64,000 nt of DNA from Heterocephalus glaber (taxonomy: Eukaryota > Chordata > Mammalia > Rodentia > Bathyergidae): positions 11,064,228 to 11,128,227 of the forward strand of contig NW_004624743.1 in assembly GCF_000247695.1 (NCBI RefSeq). Reading direction: 5' to 3'. Under the pieces are notes generated by a model. It was not told where the DNA came from. It saw only the letters and a list, made by a program, of their open reading frames with translations, and ran no database searches. Of the stretch, positions 11,653 through 24,839 are shown in pieces (the stretch's first letter is position 1; each line of letters begins with the position of its first letter). The translations under genes were made by a program, and so were the position numbers.

Positions 11653-13898
11653 CATCTGATTTTTTCTCCCAATCAATGGCTTGCTTTTTAAAGGTAAAAG
11701 TGCCTTTTCATGAAGAGAGTTTTAATATTAGTATACTCCAGCATTGCTGTTTAATATTAATTTTCTGTATATTGTAACAGTGTGGATAAGAAACTGATTT
11801 TTATTCATCAATTCATCAATTGATTTTTATTCACTAATCATTAACTAGTGGCTTTTCACTGTTTCCTTTTAAAAAATATTCCTTCCGATTTTTCTCTAAC
11901 AATTATAGTATCACTTACAAATAGATTTTAGTCTTGTTATGTTATGCTACATCAGAATCTCTTGAAATAAAAAATATGTAGCAAACACATTAAAAATAAA
12001 AATGTGTTTCTCTAATTTAATTACTTACAAATAGGTTTCAAATTCTGATTTTTAAAATTTACTTGGAAGGGTATCAAACCAGTTCATCAAATCCTTTGTG
12101 TGCCATCTAATAGCTGTTTTGTGTCAGTTATTCAAGCCTCTCCCAGTAATAGGTCTCAAAGACACAATACAGAAATATGCTGAGTCTGTAGAGCCTTGGT
12201 CTAAGCCCAAAAGATCGCTCCAAGTGAGTGAAGACCCTTGAGATGAGAAGATTATGTGAGAACATAATAAAAAGAGCTGTAGCTGGGGCATTTACAAGAG
12301 CAAGACTGACACATTAAATCTCTTGAGGCTCAGAAGAGGAGTGAGAGGCTCAGCAGAGACTTTTTCAGGTTTACTGCTTTCTCTCCTATAAAGGACATTA
12401 TTAAAAAGATACAGGGTTACAGGTAAAACAGTTTGAATAATTAAAGCTAATATATATGAATAATCAATTGAAGAATAATGATATAGACTTCTTGTTTCAT
12501 ATGACTCAACTCTATTTCATCTGTAAAGCCTGCTATTTATGAACCCTGAATTTGAAGCTGATAATCTCAAGAATGGATCTTTTAAATTCCTTCTTGACAT
12601 TAAATGGATGCCTATGTACACTTATTGTGTAAGCTAAAGGGCAAAAAATTGAATCTTTTTCCATTTAAACATTATGGTGGGTGCCTCTAGGAAGCTCATA
12701 CACATACCTAAAATATATGATGATTTAATGTTCAGTATCAAGTTACTACTGAAGCTTGAAGTAGTAAACAGTGTGTAATAAGATGTGTAGCTTTTGAAGT
12801 GACAAGAACTGTATCTAGCCACTAGAGTGCCATTTAGAAAATATCTGTTCGATGCAGCACAGTCTGTTGGTGTTTCCCATATGTTTTCTTTAAAAGCATA
12901 CCATTGTGGCCCGAGCCAGCAGAGAGAAAACAACAGGACTACATGAAGTTGGTGAGAAGTAATAGTGCTTCATCGAAAACAAGGTGAATGGATGTTATTG
13001 TACCACAAAGAAAATCTGGAGAAATGAGTTTAATAATGAAATGAGATGGCCAAATTTGGTTTGGGGAATTTATATTTTTGTCACATAGAATCAACAGTAT
13101 AGAGGGAACAAGAGAAAAGGAATCAAATTTTAGTACTGGGTTACTGAATTGGACTCTTTGAACAAAAGCCAGGAAAAACTGCTAGAACTAAATTTATCCA
13201 CCAGGAAAAAAATCAAATAAAATACTTGTGGGTTATAAAATTACAGTAATTGCTTAAAGCTAGTTATAAAATCACCAGTTGAGCTATTGGGACTAATTCA
13301 TTGGAAACTCCTATGGGTAGTGTCCAACTTTAAGAGTATTAAAAATTGGTCACAATTAAGCCCCATTGAATTGCTGAATTAATAGCATTCTAGTGAGATC
13401 TGAAGTAGTAAAATCTTTATCAGGTTAAATATTAAAGTTTCAAGAATAATAAAGTTTTGGCAGGTGCTTATTTATTTTAGAACATTACAGGCATTTCACT
13501 CTAATTTATTGATGATTATCATTAATTGCATTAACATTTTCCATACTTTATTTTTTATTTTGTGTTTTATAGACCCGTTTACATGTTACAATATAGTTTC
13601 AAAAAAATTAAAGCAAAATACCTACTTTTATTACTGCATTATACAAAGGTAGAAGATACTGTATTGTTTTCCCAATACTATTATTAAGTACATTTTTTAC
13701 TTTGAATGGCACCATTATACTCTCTTTGCCACTACATCTGAAATTTTAGAATTAAGTGTTTGCTCTGGGGAGTGTGTTAAGGGTAGAGATAGAAGAGAAG
13801 TTTTATTCTTTTAGTGTGTAATTTTCAAAATTGCTCAAATAAAAAAATAAGTATAACAAACCTCTTGCAATATGGACAGATACAATGTTATTTTGTAC
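11653..13898. other. No gene recognised
   Basis: AT-rich single-copy-looking DNA. A less AT-rich patch at 12120-12380 has no open frame or repeat match. The short frame at 12634-12933 (minus) is not recognised. Confidence 0.45.
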
Positions 13899-13900
13899 AT

Positions 13901-14301
13901 TGTTCTTTGTTACTTTCTAGTTGCTGGGACAAAATACCCAACACCCACAAGTTCAAAGAGGAGAGCTTCATCTTGTCTCACAGTTTGTAGAAGTTTTAGT
14001 CTATAGTTGGCCCATTCCAAGACAGGGCAGCATGGTAGAGGAATATGACAGAGGAGAAACAGTCCATGGCATGGTAGACAGGAAGCAGTGCAGGGATCAA
14101 TGAGGATAGACACCCTTCCAGGCCATGCCCACAGTGAACCACCTCTTCCTACCAAGGTTCACCTCCCAACATCATGCCCAGCTATTAATTGATCAGTAGA
14201 TGAATTGACTGATGAATAGCACACACCTTTGATCCCTTCCCTCAAACTCCACCTTTGAGCATATGAGGCTTTGGGGAGATAGGTAGGTATAACCCATAAC
14301 A
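13901..14301 (-). mobile_element. MaLR-type solo LTR, minus strand
   Basis: The minus strand opens TGTTATGGGTTATACCTACC. The plus-strand left end reads tagttgctgggacaaaatac, then ccaacaccca, then tttgtagaagttttagtcta. This motif order and wording match the 8.3-kb copy, so the two probably belong to one rodent subfamily. No internal region is present. Confidence 0.75.
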
Positions 14302-16280
14302 CAGTGTGATTTTCTGTGAGTTTCCATCATGCACTGAGCTACATTCTCAAATCAGAGTAAGCTAAATATTTAGCTGTCTACTGTGGAAAAGAAATATATG
14401 GAATATGAGTTCACATGGAAAAACATCTGGTAGCCTGTTTTGGGGGACAGAAGAAGAAAATGGCATTTCTCCTAACTCTGCCATTCTTTTGGACCCAACT
14501 CGTAGAATTAGAAAATGTGTATATGCTACCCATAAGATTTATTAAAATGATTGCCACTGTCTGGATGTCACAGAGCCATGGGGCTGGCTTCACTCCTATG
14601 TGTACTTGAATGGAAATGAACAACTTCTAGGTAGGGCACCTTTGTAGCCCAGATCAGACTAAGATATGGAGGTGCCGATGACCCCAGCAGATTAAATATG
14701 ATAGCATGTGTCAATAAACTTGAAATAAAGCAATTCTATATGTTATGCAATTGAACTTTTTGAATTATATTTAACACACAACCACAAAGAATTTGGACAA
14801 GGTCATCTCTACATTCTGTTACTGACATCTATTTTATTACATAATCTGTGCCTAGCTTGTAAAAAATTGATGTTCTATAAATGTTTAGTTTTTGTTGTTT
14901 TTTCCTCATTCTTAACCATAATATACACTGATAAATATTTAAGACTCTCAGATAATGATTTTTGACTGGTTAATCCAATTCATTTAATATTTCCAGAAGT
15001 TACTTATAAACTGAGATATTATTTACATTAATAATTGTTTTTCATTGCAGCCATATGTATATAAACCATGAGGACTTCATGGCATCAGAGAGAAAAGTTA
15101 TTTATTTACCCTTGTATTCATTCTATAGGAAAAAATAACCCAATTACAATTTGATTCTGCTATTATGAGCAGAGTTCATTGGTCAAAAACAATGAAAATC
15201 CTATTGCCACTGTGTTAAATATTATAGTCATTCTGGACAAAGAAAGAATTGCACTTCTCTGCTTCCATCATAATTGTCTCTGGTCACGTGGCTTTCTTAG
15301 GTCAGTGAACTTGAGAATTGAAGTGGAACATGAGTTTTGTTTGGCTAAGCACTTGGAGAATGTCTACTGGCTTGAGAAGAGCCTTAAGTTTAGGGCAGCA
15401 TGCTTGAAAGTGTTACTTGGGTGCTCAGGGGAACTTTTATAAGTATTGAACACAGTATGACATGACATCGAGAGTTGGAGTTATTTTGATTACAGCACTA
15501 GTAGCGTATCTTTACCATGCACATGAAACTGTGATAGCTGACAGGGTTCCATTAATACAATGTTAAATCTTTAATTTAAAAAATGAGATGCATGAATTAA
15601 AATGTGATTGTTTTGTATATGACCATACACTTTGTATATACTTTATCTGAAATATATAAAATTATATTAATTCAGAGTGTTTAAGGACCATCTTCTTCCA
15701 AATTTTAAAATATTTCATTTGCTTCTTAGTGTATTTGTATTACCTTATTCTCATTGTGTTTTCATGAAGTAAAATTCTCACATTAATACATATTTTTCCA
15801 AACTAAAATAATTGTCACAAAGCAATTACTACATCCTTTTCCAGAAACACACGTATAAAACTAAAGCTGGGAAATATGATGTCATTTCTGTGTTTTTTCT
15901 AGTGATGAAGCTTTCCCCAGAGCTTCACTCTTGAGCTTTTGACACTAAACCCATAATTGAGCATCATAGTAAATTCTCAACAAGATCATTATCTTACATA
16001 TAAAGCTACACAATATTATTACTTTAATATAAAAGCATATTTTTAGTGTTCTCTTTCTGGATGGCTTAATTTAAGTACCCACATATTGCATGCTTCCTAA
16101 TTGCAGGTTAATACTAAATCTACATGGAGAGAAACCACAAAATAATGTTAAACTATGATGTCTGTTTCTATGCGGTATCAGGACTCTGTCATAGATGTTA
16201 CCTCATTACTGGGTTTGATTTCAATTCATGTAGGTGATTAGAACCTGAGAAAAATGAAATTTGTCTAAATAAAGACGGGA
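14302..16280. other. No gene recognised
   Basis: AT-rich single-copy-looking DNA. The open frames at 14411-14623 and 15179-15442 are not recognised. Confidence 0.45.
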
Positions 16281-16282
16281 GA

Positions 16283-16680
16283 TTTTTGTAAAATGCTACA
16301 TGATTTCACTCATGCATGGATTCTAAAAAGCTTGATCCTATAGCATTTAAGAGTACAGTGATGCCTCCCAGGAACTGTAGAATGGAGGCAGGGGGGGGAG
16401 GATAGGGAGAATTTGGTCAGTGGATCCTAAGTTAGAGCTAGGTGGGATGGTCAAATTCTGGAGTTCTATTGCACATCAGGGTGGTTACAGTTAATGATAA
16501 TGTGCTACCTATTTTGAAATCTTTAGAAGAGAGGATTTTTAATACATTACCACAAAGAAATAATAAATGTCTGAGGTGATGGATATGTCCATTACTCTGA
16601 TTTGACTGTTACAAAAATGTATATGTATCAAAACATCATACTGTACTCTGAAAACTTGTATTTCAATTTAAAATAACATT
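16283..16680 (+). mobile_element. Old L1 3'UTR fragment, plus strand
   Basis: The stretch follows the L1M-type 3'UTR. It reads catgatttcactcatgcatg then gattctaaaaagcttgatcc, then a G-rich patch at 16389-16402, then ctggagttctattgcacatc, ggtggttacagttaatgata and gaggtgatggatatgtccat, and ends catcatactgtactctgaaa. It is 5'-truncated, with an A-rich tail. Confidence 0.78.
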
Positions 16681-17494
16681 TAAAAGGACTGAGTGGAATG
16701 GTGTAAAATAGAAAGAGGTAAATATATGATAAGGGAGCCAATATTTTTTTGCCCATAGGGACTTTGGACATAGGGCCCCAAAATGGAATGTGGAATATTT
16801 GTGAAATTTTACATATTTGGAAGTTTTGAATATAATCAGTGATTTCTTCTTTTCCTTCTTAGTGGACAGATGATCTAAATTTGGCTTTCTTTTTAGCATG
16901 CTCACAAACTTCTTTTGTCTCAAAGAAAAACAAGGATGGCCATGGAGGCTCATGAGCAGAGACGCATCCCCTCCACTCCAGAGCAACTTGGGTGTGTGGG
17001 TGTTGGAGGGATTCAGAGAAACAGCTGTATGGGCAGGATCACAGACAGGCCTGCAATCCTGGGGGAAATGGTGGAGGTGGAGAAAGAGAGGTGACCGTAG
17101 GGGAGAAATTGTTGGGCACCCTGAGGACACTCATAGGAGGGCCTCTTATCAGTGCTGTGGCCATTGCAGACATCTGTGAAGTCAGCACAACAGAGATGGA
17201 GTCCAGTGAGTTTGGCAGGGGAGAGCATACCATCCGCGCCAATTATTCACAACATTTCATCAGGTGCAGTGGAAATATTCAGAATCAAACACAGAAGTCA
17301 CAGCCAAGAGTGGGGAATGGATGGAGGGAATGACTGGCACGTTGAAAGGCAGGATGGGATTCACACCATTCTTTAATGCTCCCCAAGCATTTTATGTGGG
17401 AAATCTGGAAGAAAATCGACATGGAGTTCACTAGCCTATTATTGCAACTGGTATTTATGAAAGCAAATCGATGAAGTTTGGAATAATATTTAAG
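16681..17494. other. Less AT-rich block with overlapping short frames; function unknown
   Basis: Positions 16930-17350 are richer in G and A than the flanks. Short open frames are found on both strands here, as expected when stop codons are rare. None resembles a protein I know, and no frame clearly dominates. It could be a conserved non-coding block or an unlisted repeat. Confidence 0.35.
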
Positions 17495-17712
17495 ACTTTT
17501 GGCTCTGAAGCCAGACTGTGTAGCTTGATATCCCAGAAGCACCAACCAGCTGTGGGGCATTGGGGTGGGTTAATTAAATTTTCTCTGCCTCAATCCTCTT
17601 ATCTATTAAATGAGGATAGTAGAAGTAGTACCTATACCCTAGGTTGGTGTGATTATTAAATAACATAAATACACTGATGGGTATATAATAAATAGTATTT
17701 GCTGAAGGTGCC
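17495..17712 (+). repeat. MIR SINE, nearly full length
   Basis: The MIR consensus can be followed along most of its length. Landmarks are ggctctgaagccagactgtg, then gcctcaatcctcttatctat, aaatgaggatagtagaagta, gtacctataccctaggttgg, tgtgattattaaataacata, and ataataaatagtatttgctg. This is the best MIR in the window. Confidence 0.8.
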
Positions 17713-18600
17713 TGTGCTACTTCTGTTATTACCATGAAATAAGGACCATCTTTTCTGAAAGGCTGAGATATAAAAAATAGATAGATACAATCTGAACTGA
17801 GGTCTGTCTGGTTGTGTGGATGTTCTGGACATTATGATTATCAATGTTGATCATGTTTCCAGTTTGACTTTTTTTTTGGAATTTCAGGAACATTTAATTT
17901 TCAGCGACTCAACAAATTGTATTCTCATTTAATGATATCAGTATTACTTGGAAAACGTGCCCTATTGGAGATAAACAAGTGAAGGTGGTCAAACACAAAC
18001 CGAATACTTCTCCACTCAATTAATGATAAGCAGTCATTTTTGTGAGCTTGCTAAAGCAAAGGCAAAACATTCTTAGCTCTACAAATGATTCTTACTTAAA
18101 AATTTGTACTTTTAGCAATTACAGAGAGGGTTCTATAAAATTAATAATAAGGGTCTTGGTCCCAGCATGGGGGTTCCTTATGGAAAATGGATAGAATCTG
18201 ATGAACCCACAAGAAATCCCACTTAAATCTAGCAGAAAATATTCTCTAGTTGTACTAAACGGGGACTTTTTTGGGGTACCAGTTTCATAGCAGGGAGGAA
18301 TTATAGCAAGGCTTCATAAATGTCCCCTGGATCTCAGCAGGGATTCTGCACGTTTCCTAGAGACCTCTGAGGAGGGAATAGGTATGGCAGAGCAGCTGGG
18401 CTTTCGCTTTCTGATTGCTTCCTTAAACCTGAGCCATTCATCTGTTTTATTTGTAGAGCTCTTCATTGTAAGATTCAGTTTCAATAGATAATTCTGGAAC
18501 TTTAAGAATGGTCAACCATTTCTGTATGACTCTTGTATTTCTTTTATGCAATTATTTTGGGGTTAACTATATGTCAATATCTTCACATCCTAAGATGAAT
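17713..18600. other. No gene recognised
   Basis: AT-rich DNA. No recognisable repeat family. Confidence 0.45.
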
Positions 18601-19010
18601 TCACTTATTTAGTTTTTACAGAATGTCCTGCGTCAAAGAACTCCATCGGCTTGTTGATTCTGTTAGTATTCAGGCTGGCAGTGTGCAATGACAGTCGCAT
18701 CCAGCATTCCAGTGCCTGGGACAGGTGGAGGAGGGAGAGTTCTTCATCAACTTACTTCACACTCTTGGCCTCTGCCCCGGCGAGACGCACAGCGTGCTCT
18801 AGGCAAGGTCACCTGGCCCGTGGCGTTTTATAGATAAGATCATTCTGGAGGCATCTGGGGAACAGCTTTATTTTCTCAGGTTTCTCAAACCAGTATATCT
18901 CGAAGCACATAATAACTTCATTAAAATCTCTGCAGACATGGCAAGGGAGAAATTCAGAAATAAGAAGCCGCTTCCTTTGACATTGAGGTGGTCACTCCTG
19001 AGAAAGGTTT
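18601..19010 (+). pseudogene. Possible degraded coding segment of unknown origin
   Basis: From an ATG at 18623 one frame reads MSCVKELHRLVDSVS, then EEGEFFINLLHTLG, DKIILEASGEQLYFLRF and KISADMAREKFRNKK. It is interrupted by only two stops over about 130 codons. The text has a protein-like composition and contains CpG-rich patches. A sequence like a splice acceptor (tttttacag) sits just before it at 18613-18621. I do not recognise the family. It may be a dead exon, a fragment of a processed pseudogene, or chance. Nothing around it suggests a functioning gene. Confidence 0.25.
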
Positions 19011-19149
19011 CATGAAGGAGAAAAGGTCCATGCTTGAGAGAAAGATGTAAAGTTTAGAGCTTGGCATAACAGTATAGTGGGTGTAATTTTCTACTGTTTA
19101 GTAAATTCCGGAGTGATTTTTAAGATAAAAGATTAAAAGGGGTGATGCC

Positions 19150-19560
19150 CTATATTAGTTTCTGTTGATGCCCAACAAATTGCTCTAATATTTTATGGCT
19201 GGAAATAAAATAATTTATTATTTCTCCCAAGTTTAAGAGTTTAGGCATGTATACAGGCATGGTGGAGATGGCTTATTTCTTTCAGCCCATTTGGGTTTTT
19301 GCTAGAAAAGTTGGAATCAATCTGTGGGCATGTAAGTCCCAAGTCTGGGTTTGATGATGGCTGTTGGTTAGCAACCTTATCTGCGACTGTTGCACAGGTC
19401 ATTTTAATCTGGTGCATCCTCACAACATGGTGGCTTGATTCCAAATGTGAGCAGTGAGGAGAGAGAGACAGAGAGATGGGGGGGGGAGAGGGAGATATCC
19501 ACACACTGAAATCACACTCATATATACACACACCTCCATCTTGGTACAAGAAAATCTGTA
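19150..19560 (-). mobile_element. MLT-type MaLR LTR relic, minus strand
   Basis: The plus strand reads tattagtttctgttgatgcc, then caacaaattgctctaatatt, a long diverged middle, then tcctcacaacatggtggctt and a purine-rich gagagaga stretch at 19456-19490. These are landmarks of antisense MLT1-like LTRs. The left end near 19150 is fairly secure, but the right end is uncertain. Confidence 0.6.
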
Positions 19561-22500
19561 CACAAGAGAGCTGAAGATAATAATGAAGAGCTCATCTTTG
19601 TACTTTGTTCTGAGAAATCCATCAAGCCTGTCTTTACACTGGTTCTGAAGGAAATGAGAAAGATATACAGGAGTCAGTTTGGTCATCCACAAACTGCAAC
19701 AGAAGCTGCAGGTTAAAGCCTAAATCAAAATGGTTTCTCTACTGAAGTAAATTTACTTCCTAAGTCACAGAGCTGAGAGCGCTTTCCTCAGGGACGTCTG
19801 TCTCACTCATACCAAAAGTGGAATACGTGGGAAAAAGGGAAAAATATGATAAAGAAAAAAATAAATGTACATTTCTAGCCAAGGTACATTTTCTTTTTTC
19901 CATGGAATCATCTTCAATTTGAGTACTCTTGCAACGCTGCCAGATACAAAATGGAATCGAGGGCAGGCAGAGTCTTAACAGGTGTTGGTACAAACTTAAA
20001 GCTTCAAAGGGCCCTGTGTTCTGCTGCCAAGAGGATCGATGCAGATGTACATTTTGGCTTCTGTAGACTGAAATGGCCTAAATTCTCCTTCTTGCGAAAA
20101 GTTTGTGAATTTATTTTATGCTAAAACTTACTCTTATTTGACCAGTAAGGAAACATTTCTCCCTTAGAAAAGGTCTCTTGTCATGAAATATTCAAACAGA
20201 AGACAGGCAAGGTTTTGATTTTTAATGATTCCATAAAACATGTCTTGTGTTAGGTTTGGGGTATTTTTGTTGTTATTGTTGTAGTCGTTGATTTCAAGAG
20301 GCAGTCTTAATGCATGTCTGTCTAGAATGCCATCTAACTACTACTCTGCGTGGCTTTGTGGAGCTAAGGCTTGGGGTTTTCCTAGCTGTTAGGACTCTGG
20401 CTTTCCCAGCAACACAGGTAAATCACCTGCAGCTCAGAGCACTCTTCACAGAAGGGTAAATGTATTCCACGCCGTACAGTAGGAGCTCATCTCTGTAAAT
20501 AATTTTATTATGTGCCTTTACAAACATTTTGGTAGAAGAAAATTCCTGGTTTAACTCAATAACATATTACACCTTCCCTGGCCCAGGGATTGGATTGATT
20601 GTGGTAGCATGTGAGATTGATAATACATAGATCTGTGTTATGACAGCCATTGTTTTAGTGCCAAGCCAAAGAGGAATGCTTCCTTAAATGTATCATTGTA
20701 TAAAATATTGACCCAGGGAACTTCATTATTCAAGCAGGAGAGACAGTCACTACTTAACAGTAATAAACTGTTTCTGTGTTACATTGAGAATACTTCGGGA
20801 AATATGAGAGTTGTCAAATCTCTTGAAAATCCTGTCTTTATGGTACACATGACACTAAAGCTATAGCTGTATTTTCTGCTAATAAAAGCAAAGGCATAGA
20901 CAGATGTGAAGAATATCACGGCGCACTGACAAGAAACTAAGAAAAATGAATACCTGCTAGAGGAGTCAGAAAGACACAGGCCAACGACCTTGGGAAGCTT
21001 TAGTCTTTCAGGATATTTTTGTTCTTGGAAGGGTAGCAAAGATAATGCTGCATTAGTGTAAAATATAAAATAAAACCAAGGCTCTAAACTGAATACATTT
21101 TAGGAAAAATATCCTGAAGTGTCTCTTAACAAAGAATCACGTGAGATAACATAAAAACAAAAGATGCTGAATGCCAGCCAGAATATTTCAGAAAAGAAAG
21201 ACATTTTAGAAGGTTTAAAAAATGATAGAAAGAAGTGCACATTTTACAAAAGATGACAGTTTGAACCAGGATGACATTTCTTTCATTTGTTAAATAAGAA
21301 AAATCCTTGTTTCCTATTAACCTTGACATGTCCTCTTTTTCATTCTAGCATGAATGAAGTTCCTCCCCTCTTTTAGAAAAATTGTTAGTAGTATTAAAAA
21401 ATAAGCAAATATCTCGCATGCTTTTATTGAATTGTTTTTATATTAACTTCCTAGTTATCTAGTACCTAACCTACCAAAATTAAAAAAGACTCAAAAGATA
21501 TTAGCATAAGAAAATGTTAACTGATATTCAGTATGACTAGTCATCTTGAAATGCCTCCTTAAAAATTACAGAGTATTCACTATCATTTTAGATTTATTCT
21601 AAGTTTTTTCTAAGTTTTGAAACTTGGAAGTCTGTCATAGTCTTCAGCAACTGTATTCAGAATACCAAATTTAACAGAATATTGATAGCTATTTCTATTT
21701 TATTTTTTCTTAAACCTGAAGTTTGTTAGATGTAACTAAATTTGTTTTATTTTGAGAAAACATCATTTAAAAATAATGCCTATAAATAATAGTGTAGTAC
21801 TAATTTTAAAAACAACTATGGAAAACTTTAAAAATTGGTATTTTAATTCTCATGTGCCCTCTTCTTTTTTGAAGTTTACATAGAAGAATTTTATTTTTCA
21901 CTGTTAACAAAGTTTTTGATTTAGTGCTATAGCATTTTAGTGTATAAAGAAGTATCATGTTACTACACTAATATTTTCAAAGTTTTTAAAGAAATATGTG
22001 ATATAAATCAAAGCAGACATAAATATATACATAGAGAGAGACAAGGAAGGCAAGAAGTAGGGAGCAAGACAGTTTGAAGAGAGAGGAGATAAGTAGAGGT
22101 AAGTGAGGTGGTTAAGGTGTAGCCAACTTGATTGCCTTTGGGGTCTCCCCAAGATCGATGGAACTCACATGAGTCCAGGTGTGTCTGGGTGGGCCACGGA
22201 GGCATGGCCTTGGGGTGCATGTCTGGTCCCTCACCCCTTCCACTCTGGCACTTTTCCTCCTTTGTAAAATAATACAATTACTAAGTAACCGTCTTGCTGT
22301 CAAAATTTATTTTTTGCCATATTTCCGCTAACAATTAATGAATGCATGATATATTTGTGTCACTTGCCTGTGGAATTCATCTTTTGGCTAATACCAATGA
22401 GGAGCTTTTGCTTGGATTCCACTTAATGCTTGCACTCCATAGCTCCAGAAGGATTTGTTTTAAACACCTGACTCAGAGGATTTGAAATCACCTGAGAAAC

Positions 22501-22786
22501 CATTACTCACAGTCTACTCAGCAGCAAGGTGTCAGGGTCCTTCCCACACTATTTCCTTTGAAAGTTGATCAAGTATTGGTGTCTCAAAAGCTTCTGATAG
22601 ATTATATGGTAAGACTAAAAAAAATGGTTGAAGAGAAAACAAACAATTAATTGAAGTATATGCTGTTTATAGTTAATCCAACATTTCTTAGATACAAGTA
22701 ATTAGGAACATCAATGATCAGCAAATGTGTGAGGAAGACTTTGTGGGATAAACTCTATGTGGTAATTCATTTCAGAGTTATCTGCC
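19561..22786. other. No gene recognised
   Basis: Mostly single-copy-looking AT-rich DNA. A purine-rich stretch lies at 22030-22105, followed by a GC-richer patch at 22115-22255 that I could not assign. The open frames here (for example 20779-21039 and 22008-22277, both minus) are not recognised. Confidence 0.45.
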
Positions 22787-22787
22787 A

Positions 22788-22892
22788 AGACCAGGGATTT
22801 AGCTCAGTGGCACTGCGCCTGGCTCATAAGTGCAAGGTCCTGAGTTCAATCCCTGGTCCAAAAAATATAAATAAATAAAAAGAAAGAAAAAG
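22788..22892 (+). repeat. ID-type tRNA-derived SINE, plus strand
   Basis: The head ccagggatttagctcagtgg contains a Pol III A box. The B box tgagttcaatccctggt follows at about 22842-22858, and an A-rich tail (aaaaaatataaataaataaa) runs to 22892. No clean target-site duplication was found. Confidence 0.85.
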
Positions 22893-24640
22893 TCTGCTTT
22901 CTGCATGGAAGTATCTAGGATTCTTCAGCTGAAAAGACAGATGATCTCCTTAAATTATCTTTTTCCTGCATAGCACTTTAACCATCTGATATATAACATA
23001 CTTCATAGGCTCATATCTTTCATTTTTCCATGTTGTTACACTATCAGTTATGCACATTTGCAAATATATTTCATATTATGGATATCAAATAGTTTACTTC
23101 ATTAATGTAATAATAAATCTGAAGTGGAACAGGCAAAGTAAATAGAAGCTTTTATAATACATTGGAATATATTTATTTATGGTGTGGAGTTGATGAACTC
23201 CTTATCTGGAATATTATTCTTGAATTCTGAGTGGATCAACAAAGTCAAACATATCTCCATAATGAGCACTGTATTCTATTAGTGAATAGTCTACTTTGTG
23301 ATCCTTTCCAAATTCTCACTTTAATTTTTAATTCTTTAGTACTTTGTAAAGCTGCTGAGTCACAGGCATCACTGTGACACCTGAGAAGACAGGTCAGGGA
23401 GTCACCACCCTCAGAGCTGTCCTGCCTCCTTCCAGCCCCAACAGCCTTTCCTTGATTACCTTTCCGCTAGGGCATTGGTTGAAAGTGAATGCATTGTCAT
23501 TAGTGACTGGATTCTGTATTTCAGCAGCAGAAGGATGGCACCTTGAAATGACTGCTGGCCATGATGGGGTGACAGGTTGAGAGAACTGACATCAGCAAGT
23601 GTATTTCTCCTGCCACAGAGGATAACACCAGTGCTTCTGTTACTTCAGTGTTTGTTGTTTATTGTCTGGTCTTTGGTGATTTTAAGGTCATTAATCTAAT
23701 GGCCATTTTTGAGAAGGTCTGTCTCGGGAGGCTTGTCTACCTATTCCCGTTCATCTGCAGTCCTGGCATATGTCAACATCATGCTGAGAGACAGAGGCTT
23801 TTGGGAAAGATAATAAAGAGAGAATGCTTTCCCTGAATTTTATCCAACCACCTATGATCCACAGACTCATTCTACCATCGAAAAGAGCATAAATTGAATA
23901 AAATCTACCTATTCCTAGGACCAAAGGTAAAATGAAACAAACCACTTGGTTTGGGGGTAGGAAAAAAGGAAAACTAGGGTTGGGAAGGATAAGAGGAGGA
24001 TGAATTAAACCCTATTGTGCTTCTCATCTCTTTCACTGGGTCTCCTTCTTCATTTCAAGATGAAACTAATAATGACATGAATGTAAGCTAGGAGCCTGTG
24101 CTGGATGAACTGTGTGAGCTGGTGATCAGAAGCACTGGGTATCACATCTGGTACTTTGTCCCTGGAAACACTGAAATTATGAAAATTAGTTCAAACGAAT
24201 GTGCAAACTCACACAACCAACACTCCCTGATTGATTTGTGCGTGAAAGTGCCAACTTACTGATTTGTGTGGGGAATCATCATGCTATAGACAAACACTGG
24301 TGTCCAGTGGTCAGGGGATCTTGTTCCAAGAATTGGGATAATTGAAACATTTAATTAATTCTGAAAAATATACTCAGTGTTTGTAGCACCAGGAGACTAT
24401 TTTTACTCCAGCTGGCAAAAAGCTATGATTTCCATAGTGGAGTATTTTGGGAGTGTGTATCAATATATTTGAAAACCATGAGATAAACAAAGTGCATTGG
24501 CTTGGAGTGTCAGTTTTACTACAAGATTTTATTTTATAAATCAGGAATTGCTAATGTATTTAAATATATTTCTGTCAAAACCATCATATGTATGCTATGG
24601 AATGCAAAGAGAAATGTAAGATGCAAGAAGACTTTTTATA
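22893..24640. other. No gene recognised
   Basis: AT-rich DNA with a slightly GC-richer patch at 23370-23600 that contains a plus-strand open frame of 68 codons (23374-23580). I do not recognise it. Confidence 0.45.
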
Positions 24641-24644
24641 AACA

Positions 24645-24838
24645 ATTATTTTTATTAGTACATGTTTGCAGTAATAATGATTCCATTCTTTGTGGGAAGT
24701 TGGTGCACATTCCTAACACATTATCATTCCTGTTTTCATCGCTTTTCTTTCCCTCCCCTCCCGACTCCCACCACATTTTCATTCCCTTCACCTTTGATTC
24801 CTGCTATTTATCTTTTATTTTGCTCTTATGTTTTGAGA
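24645..24838 (-). mobile_element. L1-like 3' end, minus strand (second 3'UTR type)
   Basis: The plus strand reads ttttattagtacatgtttgc, agtaataatgattccattc, ttgtgggaagttggtgcaca, then a C/T-rich tract at 24740-24800. The same text occurs at 57451-57610. The reverse complement is an A-ended 3'UTR with a polypurine tract, as in L1. It differs from the other L1 3'UTR type in this window (6.2, 33.9, 40.0 and 44.6 kb). Confidence 0.6.
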
Positions 24839-24839
24839 A

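Noticed and set aside
16663..17130. 155-codon minus-strand frame and its plus-strand shadows
   Set aside because: No family resemblance. It overlaps an L1 3'UTR end, and open frames occur on both strands in the same bases.
22788..22892. Possible tRNA gene, since A and B boxes are present
   Set aside because: There is no cloverleaf fold or anticodon arm. The A-tail and dispersed copies show it is a tRNA-derived SINE. The same applies to the other ID-type copies.
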